Below the pieces are notes generated by a model. It was given only the letters and a program-made list of their open reading frames with translations, was not told the origin of the DNA and made no database searches. A stretch of DNA of 64,000 nucleotides. Source: Ktedonobacter racemifer DSM 44963 (GTDB taxonomy: Bacteria > Chloroflexota > Ktedonobacteria > Ktedonobacterales > Ktedonobacteraceae). Shown here piece by piece: positions 1 through 8,602 of the stretch. The first letter of the stretch is position 1; each line of letters opens with the position of its first letter. The DNA lies in contig NZ_ADVG01000001.1 in the NCBI RefSeq assembly GCF_000178855.1, positions 2,143,460-2,207,459 on the forward strand, in the 5' to 3' direction. The translations under genes and the position numbers were made by a program.

Positions 1-203
1 CACCTTACACTCAGGCGAGCTTGCGAGCAAACACAGGCATAAAAATAAGATTTATGTAGTTCTGAAACACAACTATAGTTCACGAGATATCTAGTAAAAA
101 GCAGCATAATGTGCTATTCTCTACATCCAGGCTGCCGCTAACCGGCAACGGTGCTCGCACGTATGTAAGACGAAGAACGCAGTACAGAAGGAGACTCCTA
201 CCT

Positions 204-1841
204 ATGCCAGCGAATGATATTCAGGCTCCCATTACCGAGGTAACTGTTTATAATGACCGCGCCCTCGTCACACGCGCAGGCACCATGCACCTGGCCCAGG
301 GCGAACATGACGTGCGCATCAATGATCTGCCGCCCTTTCTTCGTGAATCACTCCGAGCCTCCGGCCAGGGTCCGCAGGGCATGCGCATTCTCAATGTTGA
401 TATTACCACCGCCTATCATAGCTTTACGACGCGCGATGATCTACTGAAGCTAGAGGTAGAAATTGAGCACCTGGAGCAGCAGGCAAAGCTGTTGAAAGCG
501 CGCCAGGAGGCGTTACAGGATCGACGCAAGTGGCTGCGTTCCCTTGGCGAGCAGGCGACCGATTTCGCGCGTGGCCTGGCCCGTGGGCAGATGAAGCCCC
601 AGGACTGTGCGGACTTCTTTCGCTTCGCCTCGCAGCAAGCCCAGCAGGATGCGGAAGAGGCCCTGGATCTGGATGTGCAGGTTCAGCGTATTCAGAAAGA
701 AATTCAGGCCCGCCGCCGCGAATACACACAGACACAAAACAGCGGCACAACTGACCGTCTCGCGGCCGTAGTCGCGCTTGAGATGCCACAAGAGGGCGAC
801 ATAACGCTAGAAATCTCCTACATGGTTATGGGGGCCTCGTGGCAGCCCCAGTACGATGTTCGTGTCCAGCTCAACGAGGACGGCAATCGTGGCGAGGTTG
901 AACTAACTTATCTGGGTGTAGTCACCCAACGTACCGATGAAGATTGGAGCAATGTCCGGCTCTCACTCTCCACCGCCCGCCCCAGCCTGGCCTCGGTCTT
1001 GCCCGAGCTTAAGCCCTGGTATATCAATACCTTTACGCCTACCCCGGTCTATGCCGCACGCGCCCTGAAGAGCGCAGCTATTTCTACCGGGACGAGTGCG
1101 CACATGGAGAATATGGATATGCCACCACCGGCAGCCGCCGCAGCACCAGCGGCAGCCATGTCCCAGCCCGCACAAATGGCTACGGCATCCGTGGAGAATA
1201 CAGGCACCGCTTATGTCTTCCGCGTCGCGCGTTCCGTCGATATTCCCTCGAATGGCTCGCCGCATAAAACAACTATCGCGCTTGATCGCCTTCCCTGCAC
1301 ATTTGACTATGTCTCGGCTCCCTCTCTGGAGGAGAATGTGCATCTGCGCGCCACCATTACCAATACCACTGAGCGCGTCATTCTACCCGGTACAACTCAT
1401 ATCTTCCTGAAAGGCGAATATGTTGGTACCTCCCAGGTCAAACAAACCGCTCACTCCGAGCGCTTCAAAATCTTTCTCGGAATCGACGACAGCATCAAGG
1501 TTGAGCGCAAGCTGACGGAGCGCGCCGTCGATAAGGGGGTTCTACTACAAAATGATCTGCGCCGCCTGACCTATGGCTACCGTATCACCATTTCCAACTT
1601 CACGTCCTTCCCACGCCAGATCGTGTTGCGCGATCACCTGCCTGTTCCTCAACATGAACGCGTTAAAATTAAGACACTTCATGTGCAACCAGCGCCAACC
1701 GAGCAGACCAAGCTCTCGCTGTATACCTGGCAGTTCACGCTCCCTCCAAGTGGTGAGTATAAAGTAGAGTATCGCTTCCTGGTGGAGCACCCACGTGACT
1801 ACACCATTATCGGCCTGCCTCCCATTGATGAACCTGTGTAG
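204..1841 (+). CDS. DUF4140/DUF4139 domain protein (MuiA-like)
   Basis: This 545-residue protein has the layout of the 'mucoidy inhibitor A' family: an N-terminal DUF4140 region (about residues 5-100), a charged coiled-coil stretch (about 80-190) and a C-terminal DUF4139 beta-rich region with a conserved SWQPQYDVR-like segment. The family's biochemical role is unknown. Residues about 301-335 form an Ala/Pro/Met-rich insert that looks like a flexible linker. There is no signal peptide or membrane segment. I chose ATG at 204 because AAGGAG lies about 12 nt upstream; the frame stays open back to a GTG at 111, but that extension is Arg-rich and unlike the family. It is a single gene, followed 24 nt later by a header-palindrome element. 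Family assignment is fairly sure, function is not. Confidence 0.82.
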   Translation: MPANDIQAPITEVTVYNDRALVTRAGTMHLAQGEHDVRINDLPPFLRESLRASGQGPQGMRILNVDITTAYHSFTTRDDLLKLEVEIEHLEQQAKLLKARQEALQDRRKWLRSLGEQATDFARGLARGQMKPQDCADFFRFASQQAQQDAEEALDLDVQVQRIQKEIQARRREYTQTQNSGTTDRLAAVVALEMPQEGDITLEISYMVMGASWQPQYDVRVQLNEDGNRGEVELTYLGVVTQRTDEDWSNVRLSLSTARPSLASVLPELKPWYINTFTPTPVYAARALKSAAISTGTSAHMENMDMPPPAAAAAPAAAMSQPAQMATASVENTGTAYVFRVARSVDIPSNGSPHKTTIALDRLPCTFDYVSAPSLEENVHLRATITNTTERVILPGTTHIFLKGEYVGTSQVKQTAHSERFKIFLGIDDSIKVERKLTERAVDKGVLLQNDLRRLTYGYRITISNFTSFPRQIVLRDHLPVPQHERVKIKTLHVQPAPTEQTKLSLYTWQFTLPPSGEYKVEYRFLVEHPRDYTIIGLPPIDEPV

Positions 1842-1865
1842 GCAAGCGAACTTTTGGCGTGACTT

Positions 1866-1954
1866 CTCGCGCCTGCGGCGCTCGCCTGTGTGTATATGGT
1901 ATGGGGCGTGCAGGGAGCCATAGGCTCCCTGCACGCCCCATACCATATACACAC
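1866..1954 (+). repeat. Header-palindrome element 1
   Basis: A conserved GC-rich header (1866-1886, core GCGCC-TGC-GGCGC) is followed at once by a perfect palindrome: arms 1888-1919 and 1923-1954, 32 bp each, loop ATA. It starts 24 nt after the stop codon of the DUF4139 gene and ends 21 nt before the stop codon of the convergent hom gene. It could act as a terminator hairpin, but no U-tract follows on the plus strand. The same header recurs at 5402, 15329, 17734 and 45988, and inverted near 37441. Confidence 0.85.
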
Positions 1955-1975
1955 TACGTTATATATGACTGCTAA

Positions 1976-3028
1976 TTACGCAGAGACTGCGCGAATAAAG
2001 TCTGCCATGACATCATAGGCGGTCGCGTCGGGCCCCGCGGTCTCATCTTCGGGCAGGTGAAGCGTGACTGTCAGGCCTCCTGGTACGATATCCATCTCCA
2101 TGTGGGCTAGCATGGAGGCCGGGCTAACCGCCGCCAGGGGATCGCCGGCCTCTACCTGCTCTGTTTGGACGCGTGCCACGACATCCTGCCCCACGCGTTC
2201 AAGCGTCGCCACCTGCTTGTAGGGCGTGCCCGCGGCACGCGCACGCTGCAACTCGGCGGGCTGGAGTTCGCGGATACCCTCACGCTGGACCTCTTCGAGC
2301 TTGAGCGGAACGTCCATCAAGACATTAGCAATCGCACAGAGCTTGACCGTCGCATCCCAGCCATCGACATCCAGACTGGGGTCGGTCTCAGCGATACCCA
2401 GTTCCTGCGCTCGTTTGACTGCCTCCGCAAAATTTTTGCCCTGCTCCATCTCGTTAATAATGACATTTGAGGTGGAGTTAAGCAGGCCGCGAAAACGCAT
2501 GAGCTTGGTCGCGGGGAGCGAGTTTTGATAGAGGGAAAAGATCGGCGCGCCTGCCATGACTGTGGCTTCAAAGAGGAAGCGTTTCCCTTTGCGTTGCGCC
2601 AATTCCTCTAGTTCCACATAGGCATGGACCACTGGTCCCTTATTCGCGGTTACGACATGAGCACCTAGTTCCAGAGCTGTGCGCATGTAGTCAATCGCGG
2701 GCTGGCCCGTCTGAGGATTCGTCGATGTAAGCTCAAAGAGCACATCCGCCTGGGCAGCCTGGAGCCACTCCTGCACATCACGCAGCTCTGTCTGCGTAGG
2801 TGGCACATTCCCGGCCAGGAGGGCCTCAAGGTCGATCCCTTGAGGATCAGCGATCCAGCCCATACGCCGGGTCGCCACACCGGTCACACGCCACTCGATA
2901 CCATATTCATTCCGCAGATCTTCGCGCTTGGCTAACAGGTGCCGCGCTAAAGCTCGACCGACGTTGCCAAAGCCTAAAATACAGAGATTATAGGTCTTGA
3001 TCTCTGTTTTTCGCTCTTTTGTATGCAT
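1976..3028 (-). CDS. hom: Homoserine dehydrogenase
   Basis: Reduces aspartate semialdehyde to homoserine with NAD(P)H, the branch point to threonine and methionine. The 350-residue protein has the Rossmann motif GFGNVG (residues 19-24), the TANKGP segment (about 128-133), a GLLNSTSN segment and the catalytic block DPSLDVDGWDATVKL. It ends after the catalytic domain and has no C-terminal ACT domain, so the usual threonine feedback domain is missing. ATG at 3028 is preceded by GAGGAGG at good spacing. It stands alone and converges on the DUF4139 gene. A minus-strand promoter-like pair lies at 3173-3201. Assignment is secure; the exact start could shift by a few codons. Confidence 0.93.
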   Translation of the reverse strand: MHTKERKTEIKTYNLCILGFGNVGRALARHLLAKREDLRNEYGIEWRVTGVATRRMGWIADPQGIDLEALLAGNVPPTQTELRDVQEWLQAAQADVLFELTSTNPQTGQPAIDYMRTALELGAHVVTANKGPVVHAYVELEELAQRKGKRFLFEATVMAGAPIFSLYQNSLPATKLMRFRGLLNSTSNVIINEMEQGKNFAEAVKRAQELGIAETDPSLDVDGWDATVKLCAIANVLMDVPLKLEEVQREGIRELQPAELQRARAAGTPYKQVATLERVGQDVVARVQTEQVEAGDPLAAVSPASMLAHMEMDIVPGGLTVTLHLPEDETAGPDATAYDVMADFIRAVSA

Positions 3029-3402
3029 ATCGCTAACGTACCTCCTCGTACCATTCCTAAAATCAGGTGGAAACAGACATCGTTATGTGTGAAGCCTGAA
3101 ACATAGACTTCCCCACCCTTTGCCTCTGACAACCCCTCACCGCAAGATCAATAGGAACTTTCGTCAGTCACTATATTAATCGTAAAGAATTTTGTCTACA
3201 ATCTCAACATTCTCCATGCTTTAGTACTCCTGGCAGCCCTCCAGGCCAAATTTTGTAATGTATTTGTTAATCATTAAGCCACATTCTATTCTCTGACAGC
3301 TACCACTATTCTCCCCTCATGCCTACTCGCGCGGAACGGTCCTGAATGGTAAGATAAGAAAGCACTATGTCTATTTCTAGTCAAGCAGAAGGAAGCTGTG
3401 AT
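3029..3402. other. Divergent intergenic region hom / aminotransferase
   Basis: No gene is visible in these 374 nt. They hold the predicted minus-strand hom promoter (3173-3201) and a plus-strand pair, TTGTTA (3264-3269) and TATTCT (3287-3292) with a 17-nt spacer, that may serve the downstream PLP enzyme. No riboswitch was recognised. Confidence 0.5.
3173..3201 (-). promoter_or_regulatory. Predicted sigma-70-type promoter of hom
   Basis: Read on the minus strand, TTGTAG (3201-3196) and TAATAT (3178-3173) are 17 nt apart, about 145 nt upstream of the hom start. Both hexamers are near consensus. This is a by-eye call. Confidence 0.45.
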
Positions 3403-4596
3403 ATGCCTTTCGTTTTCGATGTACAACGCGCCAGGGAGGAGACGCCAGGCTGTGCTAATGTGCTGCACTTCAATAATGCTGGCGCCTCTCTTCTACCAGA
3501 GCCAGTCCTCTCCGCCACGCTGGATCACTTGCGCCTCGAAGCTCAGATTGGGGGCTATGAGGCCGCCGATCACGCCCAGGAGCAATCAGAGCATACCTAT
3601 GATGCTATTGCGACCCTGCTTCACTGTTCGCGCGACGAGGTGGCGCTCATAGAGAATGCGACCCGCGCCTGGGATATGGCCTTCTATGGCATGCGCTTCC
3701 AGGCTGGGGACCGTATCCTGACCTCCATCGCGGAATATGCGAGCAACTATATCGCCTATTTACAGGTGGCACGTAAGACAGGAGCCGTGGTCGAGCCTAT
3801 CCCTAATGACAAATATGGGCAGGTCGATGTCAAGGCGCTTCAGTCTATGCTCGATGAGCGCGTCAAATTAATCTCGGTGACGCATGTCCCCACCAATGGC
3901 GGCCTTGTCAATCCAGTACAGGCTATTGGCAAGCTAGCACGCCAACATGCTATTCCCTTTCTCGTCGATGCCTGCCAGTCTGTCGGGCAGATGCCTATCG
4001 ATGTCGAACAAATTGGTTGTGATATGCTTTCAGCCACGGGGCGCAAGTATCTACGCGGGCCGCGTGGAACTGGTTTTCTCTATGTACGGCGCGCCTTCCT
4101 GGAACAGCTAGAACCGCCCATGCTTGACCTGCACGCCGCTACCTGGACGACGCAGGATAGCTATGAGATGCGCCCAGACGCGCGGCGCTTCGAGAACTGG
4201 GAGGGGAATGTCGCGGGTCGTATCGGTCTGGGAGTCGCCGTTGACTACGCGCTCAACTGGGGGCTGGAGAATATCTGGCGCCACCTCAAGGCCCTGGCAT
4301 ACCAGCTCCGCACCCAACTTAGCCCGATACCTGGCGTCATTGTGCATGATCGGGGCGTCAACCAGTGTGGCATCGTGACCTTTACGATTGAGGGGATCAC
4401 CCCTGAAGAGATCAAACGCCAGCTGACCACGGAGAAGATCAACGTCTCTATCTCCGATTATAACTCAACACTCCTGGATATGGAGAGCCGCCACCTGAAC
4501 AAGATGGTCCGTGCCTCCCTGCACTACTACAACACCGAAGAAGAGATCGAGCGCTTCTGTAAGCACATCGATCGCATGGCTGAGGCCGCATTCTAG
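3403..4596 (+). CDS. Class V aminotransferase-family PLP enzyme
   Basis: A 397-residue fold-type I PLP enzyme of the cysteine desulfurase / isopenicillin-N epimerase branch. The Schiff-base lysine is K215 in the motif SATGRKYLRGPRGTGF, and upstream are HFNNAGASL near the N terminus and FLVDACQSVGQ, which carries the PLP-contacting Asp. The substrate cannot be read from sequence; possibilities include an amino-acid lyase, a desulfurase or a selenocysteine lyase. A free catalytic Cys loop is not obvious. ATG at 3403 has GAAGGA about 10 nt upstream and is preferred to the in-frame ATG at 3367. The gene is monocistronic and no neighbour points to a pathway. Confidence 0.85.
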   Translation: MPFVFDVQRAREETPGCANVLHFNNAGASLLPEPVLSATLDHLRLEAQIGGYEAADHAQEQSEHTYDAIATLLHCSRDEVALIENATRAWDMAFYGMRFQAGDRILTSIAEYASNYIAYLQVARKTGAVVEPIPNDKYGQVDVKALQSMLDERVKLISVTHVPTNGGLVNPVQAIGKLARQHAIPFLVDACQSVGQMPIDVEQIGCDMLSATGRKYLRGPRGTGFLYVRRAFLEQLEPPMLDLHAATWTTQDSYEMRPDARRFENWEGNVAGRIGLGVAVDYALNWGLENIWRHLKALAYQLRTQLSPIPGVIVHDRGVNQCGIVTFTIEGITPEEIKRQLTTEKINVSISDYNSTLLDMESRHLNKMVRASLHYYNTEEEIERFCKHIDRMAEAAF

Positions 4597-4798
4597 AGAT
4601 TAGAAGTTTAGAAGTGTAAAGTAGAAATGCCTGTGGTATTTCCACTTCACACTCCTATTCTCTAATTGGGTGCTCCATGAGCCTGTTTTGCATTATAATG
4701 ATAGCGCTTTCTACATATTGCCAATGGGAGTATGCTATGTAGTAATAGCATTGACCCATTCCATGCGGACCTTTCCACAATTGCAGAGGAATACGACC

Positions 4799-5353
4799 AT
4801 GCACGGCATCGTTTCTTTACTTGATGAGACGTATTACCGGGTCATTGAGGAACTCTGGGCCGAACTACAAGGAGAGTTCGGCGTTCAAGGCGTCTATGTG
4901 ACGCCTTATCCCCATTTCTCGTATCATATTGCCCAGGACTACCAACTGTCCAACCTTAAAGCGTTCCTGCATGATTTTGCCGCGCAGTATTCTTGTTTCT
5001 ATGTGCGTACCACCGGACTGGCTCTCTTTACTGGTGAGCGCCCTGTGCTCTATATCCCCCTCGTACGCAATCACTGCTTGAGTAAGTTCCACCGTGCCCT
5101 CTGGCGCGCCTTGCAACTTTCAGGAATTGTTAGTGGAGGATCAGAACTCTATCACCCCAATCAGTGGATCCCGCATATTACTATTGGCTTCGGCGATATC
5201 GATGCCCACAAGCTCTCCCAAATCGTTCCCTATCTCAGTTCACGCGACTTTGCCTGGGATCTCCATGTTAACAACCTGGCCCTGATTTATGACACTGGGA
5301 CAGAGCAGACTCTCTGCCATCAAGAAGAATTAAAGAGCTGTGTGGATGTGTAA
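4799..5353 (+). CDS. 2'-5' RNA ligase / phosphodiesterase-superfamily protein
   Basis: A 184-residue protein of the 2H phosphoesterase superfamily (LigT/ThpR-like). It has two H-x-[ST]-x motifs in the usual places, PHFSYH near residue 40 and PHITIGFG near residue 126, and the normal family length. Such enzymes act on 2',3'-cyclic phosphates or 2'-5' linkages; the substrate here is unknown. I chose ATG at 4799, with AGAGGA just upstream, although the frame is open back to 4670. The stop codon lies inside a terminator hairpin (5332-5375). Confidence 0.78.
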   Translation: MHGIVSLLDETYYRVIEELWAELQGEFGVQGVYVTPYPHFSYHIAQDYQLSNLKAFLHDFAAQYSCFYVRTTGLALFTGERPVLYIPLVRNHCLSKFHRALWRALQLSGIVSGGSELYHPNQWIPHITIGFGDIDAHKLSQIVPYLSSRDFAWDLHVNNLALIYDTGTEQTLCHQEELKSCVDV

Positions 5354-5380
5354 CTACACATCCACACAGCTCTTTTCTTA
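5332..5380 (+). terminator. Intrinsic terminator overlapping the stop codon
   Basis: Arms 5332-5352 and 5355-5375 give 21 bp of perfect pairing with a tiny loop, ending in a T-rich run. The stop codon of the 2H-phosphoesterase gene (5351-5353) is in the loop, so translation would run through the 5' arm. Confidence 0.8.
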
Positions 5381-5401
5381 CACGTTAAGGGGTAGTAACT
5401 T

Positions 5402-5489
5402 CTCGCGCCCGCGGCGCTCGCCTGGGTCATAGGTGTGATGGGGCTTGGCGGCCGAAGGCCGCCAAGCCCCATCACACCTATGACCCAGG
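5402..5489 (+). repeat. Header-palindrome element 2
   Basis: The header is 5402-5422, with a C for T change in its middle relative to element 1. The palindrome has perfect 33-bp arms, 5421-5453 and 5457-5489, and loop GAA. Here the palindrome begins inside the last two bases of the header. It lies between the convergent 2H-phosphoesterase and YbdK-family genes, downstream of a separate intrinsic terminator, so termination alone does not explain it. Confidence 0.85.
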
Positions 5490-5506
5490 ACAATTTGTAC
5501 ATAGAG

Positions 5507-6694
5507 TTAGCTGATGCGAGAGTGCATCATGAAGTGCATAAATGGCGCCTGGGAATCGAGTTCTGTTAGCTCTACGTCGCGCATCGTCTGTTCGATGAGG
5601 AAACGCTGCACGGCCTCGATATCGCCTCCACTCTCTTTATAGACGGCGATCTGCCGGTCCGCTCCGTTGCCCTGGGGATCATCAAGGATCTGGCGCAGGT
5701 AATCGATCTCGCGTCGACTCCCAAGCTCATCAACTACCTCTTCAACATAGTCAAGCAATTCGCGAAGCGCGTCACACATTGGCAGCTTACGATGCCGCTG
5801 AAAATCGATAGCCTCGGCATCGAGGCCATAACGCATGGCACGCCACTTGTTCTCCTCGATATAATCGCGGGGACTGGCTGGGGGTCCCTCGCCTCGCTCA
5901 TTGAGGCGCGCGAGTTTGGCCACCAGCGCCTGGCAGAGCGCCGCAATCGCCAGCGTATCTTCTAAGGTCGCGGGCATATCACAAATGCGGAACTCCAGGG
6001 TATCGAAGAAGGCGTGTGGGCGGATATCCCACCAGATCTTCTTGCCATTATCGATACACTTCATATCTACCAGGTCCTGGACAAAGCGATCAAAATGCGC
6101 ACGCGAGGGAATCACATCAGGCATGCCACCGCGCGGGAAACGCTTCCAGACTACCGTACGATACGATTTTAAGCCTGTATAGCGTCCCTGCCAGAAGGGA
6201 GAATTGGCGGAGAAGGCCAGGATGTGCGGCAACCAGGTACGTACCTGGTTCATGATGCGAATCGCCATCTCTTTATCTGGCAAGCCAACATGCACATGCA
6301 GACCAAAAATCAGAATGGCGCGCCCGACATCCTGGTACTCTTCTTCAAGCTCTTTATAACGCTCCTTCTCGGTTCGGCGCTCTTCACGCCAGGCCGCGCT
6401 GGGATGGGTACCAGCACTTACAAGCGATAGGCCATCGCCCTTGGTTAGCCGGTAGAGTAGTGCTCGCGCCGTATAGAGCTCTTTTCGCGCCGCCTCCAGG
6501 TTGGGAAGCACACTTGAAATAAACTCTATGGTAGATTGCAGCATTTCAGGCTTGATCTGCTCCTGAAAATACGGCGCTCCCTTTTCCAGCACAAACGGCG
6601 CGCTTGAACTGAGCGCTCCATTCTCCTGGCGTACAAGCTGATATTCTTCCTCTATCCCAAGCGAAAACGGCACCGCTTTTTCTGACTCACTCAT
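5507..6694 (-). CDS. Carboxylate-amine ligase, YbdK / GCS2 family (copy 1)
   Basis: This 395-residue protein belongs to glutamate-cysteine ligase family 2 (YbdK-like), which makes gamma-glutamyl amide bonds using ATP. Landmarks are GIEEEYQLV at the N terminus, GLHVHVGLPD, SANSPFWQGRYTGLKSYR and the WWDIRPH/FRICDMPATLEDT block, in family order and at normal length. The real product could be gamma-glutamylcysteine or another gamma-glutamyl compound. ATG at 6694 has AGGAGA about 10 nt upstream. It is the downstream member of a same-strand pair with the paralogue at 6932-8065; the two share long identical blocks, which suggests tandem duplication. Confidence 0.85.
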   Translation of the reverse strand: MSESEKAVPFSLGIEEEYQLVRQENGALSSSAPFVLEKGAPYFQEQIKPEMLQSTIEFISSVLPNLEAARKELYTARALLYRLTKGDGLSLVSAGTHPSAAWREERRTEKERYKELEEEYQDVGRAILIFGLHVHVGLPDKEMAIRIMNQVRTWLPHILAFSANSPFWQGRYTGLKSYRTVVWKRFPRGGMPDVIPSRAHFDRFVQDLVDMKCIDNGKKIWWDIRPHAFFDTLEFRICDMPATLEDTLAIAALCQALVAKLARLNERGEGPPASPRDYIEENKWRAMRYGLDAEAIDFQRHRKLPMCDALRELLDYVEEVVDELGSRREIDYLRQILDDPQGNGADRQIAVYKESGGDIEAVQRFLIEQTMRDVELTELDSQAPFMHFMMHSRIS

Positions 6695-6762
6695 CCATTC
6701 ATTCTCCTACACGAGGAGAGAGAGCCCATAGCCACAATGCTGATTCCTTTTCCAGAAAAAAC

Positions 6763-6918
6763 AACGCATTGGTGCAGCTCTACCTCTTTCTTCATAAACG
6801 TGTTCGTCCTCCCTCCCTCTCTCTCTCCACATTACCACCTCATGAGAGAGACACGTTTCTCGGCTGTAAACAGCGTCAATTTTACTGTAGCAGGTACTCC
6901 TAGCCGAACCAATGCGTT
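6763..6918. repeat. 11-bp inverted repeat between the two YbdK-family genes
   Basis: AACGCATTGGT at 6763-6773 and ACCAATGCGTT at 6908-6918 are exact inverted copies bounding most of the gap between the paralogues. The inside looks non-coding. They could be the ends of a small decayed element or a long-range RNA stem. Confidence 0.35.
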
Positions 6919-6931
6919 TTTATAGGCAGAG

Positions 6932-8065
6932 CTAGCCTTCAGTAGACTGAATGCCCTGCATCGTCTGTGCGCACAAGAAACTCACCACACGGTGCAGGTC
7001 ACCACTCTCTTTGTAGACAGCAATCTGCTGGTCGGCCCCCGTTCCACGCTTATCTTCGAGCAATGCGCGCAGATAGTTTATCTCCTTACGACTCCCCAAC
7101 TCCGCAACGACCTCATCCACAAAATCAAGCAGGTCCGCGAGAGCCGCCCGCATACTTATGGTGCGCTCCTGGGTAAAATCGAGCCACCTGGCATCCAGGC
7201 CATAACGCATCGCACCCCATTCATTCTCTTCTATGAAATGGCTCGACAAGACTGGGACTTCGCGGCCACGCTCATTCAGCCAGGTCAATTTAGCCACCAG
7301 CGCCTGGCAGAGCGCCGCAATCGCCAGGGTATCTTCTAAGGTTGCGGGCATATCGCAGATGCGGAACTCCAGCGTGGGGAAAAAGATATGGGGACGCATA
7401 TCCCACCAGATTTTCTTGCCATTATCAATCGCGCCCATCGCGACCAGGCGCTGCACATAGCGCTCATAGTCGCTCCAGGAGGCGAAGGCATCTGGTATAC
7501 CGGTGCGCGGGAAGCGTCGTCGCTGGACGGCGCGATAAGATTTAAGGCCCGTATAGCGCCCCTCCCAGAAGGGCGCGTTGGTGGATAAGGCCAGCAAATG
7601 TGGCAGCCACGTGCGCGCCTGGCTGAATACTTTCATGCCTATCTCATGATCACGCGCGCTCTCGCCAATGCCCACATGTACATGCAAACCAAAGATCTGG
7701 TCCGAGAGCACCACATCCTGGTATTCCGCGACAAGCTCATCATAGCGCTCGCCCTCGCTACGCTTCTGCACCTTCCAGGAGGAGCTGGGATGGGTACCGG
7801 CACTCATTAATGCTACGCCTTCTTGCGCCACCAGTTTCGCTAGTTTCGCCCTTGAGACGCTCAGCGCTTGACGCGCCACCTCAATCGTGGGAAATACATC
7901 TGAGGTAAGCTCTAACGTCGCCTGCAAGACCTCAGAGGTAATCTGCTCCCCAAACTGCTCATAGCCGCGCGCTAAAATCGCGGGCGCACATGATCGTAGC
8001 TCTCCAGTATGCGTGTCTACTAGCTGAAACTCTTCTTCAACACCTAGCGTAAAATTACTTGACAT
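6932..8065 (-). CDS. Carboxylate-amine ligase, YbdK / GCS2 family (copy 2)
   Basis: A 377-residue paralogue of the downstream gene, with GVEEEFQLVDTHTG, GLHVHVGIGE, STNAPFWEGRYTGLKSYR and FRICDMPATLEDTLAIAAL. The reaction is expected to be ATP-dependent gamma-glutamyl (or related) amide formation. The open frame runs up to 8248, but the added residues do not resemble the family; the start at 8065 gives the M-S-S-N-F N terminus and has AAGGGG at good spacing, while the ATG nine bases further upstream sits too close to that site. Presence of two copies suggests two substrates or a dosage effect. Confidence 0.85.
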   Translation of the reverse strand: MSSNFTLGVEEEFQLVDTHTGELRSCAPAILARGYEQFGEQITSEVLQATLELTSDVFPTIEVARQALSVSRAKLAKLVAQEGVALMSAGTHPSSSWKVQKRSEGERYDELVAEYQDVVLSDQIFGLHVHVGIGESARDHEIGMKVFSQARTWLPHLLALSTNAPFWEGRYTGLKSYRAVQRRRFPRTGIPDAFASWSDYERYVQRLVAMGAIDNGKKIWWDMRPHIFFPTLEFRICDMPATLEDTLAIAALCQALVAKLTWLNERGREVPVLSSHFIEENEWGAMRYGLDARWLDFTQERTISMRAALADLLDFVDEVVAELGSRKEINYLRALLEDKRGTGADQQIAVYKESGDLHRVVSFLCAQTMQGIQSTEG

Positions 8066-8602
8066 GTTCGGCATCCCCTTGTTATACTGTTTTTCCGCAT
8101 ATGCAGGATGTAGGAACGGCTGCCGAGATATCGGAATAATTTCTCGATCCGGCTGAGGATACTGCAATAGCGTAAACTCTCTGGTTTTCATGCATCCTGA
8201 TCTTTCCGCGAAGGGGAACTGGAGCCACCTGGCACCTCTCAGGCACATGGATTACATCTTGATCCGCCACTGGATCACGCGCTGCATGACCTCGCATTGC
8301 ATAAGAGTAAAGCCTATCAAGGTCCCTTGCCACTCCAAACACCCACCACCTGACATGACAGATCCTTGTCGCTCTTTTCTTCTTACAAAACACACGCTAC
8401 TCATCCATAAAAATTCACTCACATCTATTCTACACTAAAACCTTTCTTTTTTCGTTACTCTAGCATTCTTCAAGCATGGTATAATGGGAGGCAACACAAT
8501 GTTTCCCACCTGCATGATTGCCTGCTACAATGATGTATCAGCTCTTCATTAAAAATAATTTGTGACCTACCTAGCCTATCTCTTTGAAAGCAGGTTTTGC
8601 CC
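8066..8602. other. Divergent intergenic region upstream of metH
   Basis: No convincing gene in 537 nt. A TATAAT box at 8480-8485 is the best candidate -10 for metH, but no good -35 goes with it. I looked for a cobalamin, SAM or SAH riboswitch before metH and found no recognisable core. Confidence 0.45.

Noticed and set aside
8066..8248. 61-residue N-terminal extension of the second YbdK-family gene
   Set aside because: The added residues do not resemble the family and no ribosome site is present; the start at 8065 aligns with the paralogue.
8400..8602. Possible cobalamin or SAM riboswitch before metH
   Set aside because: No recognisable B12-box or SAM-aptamer core; only a -10-like box.
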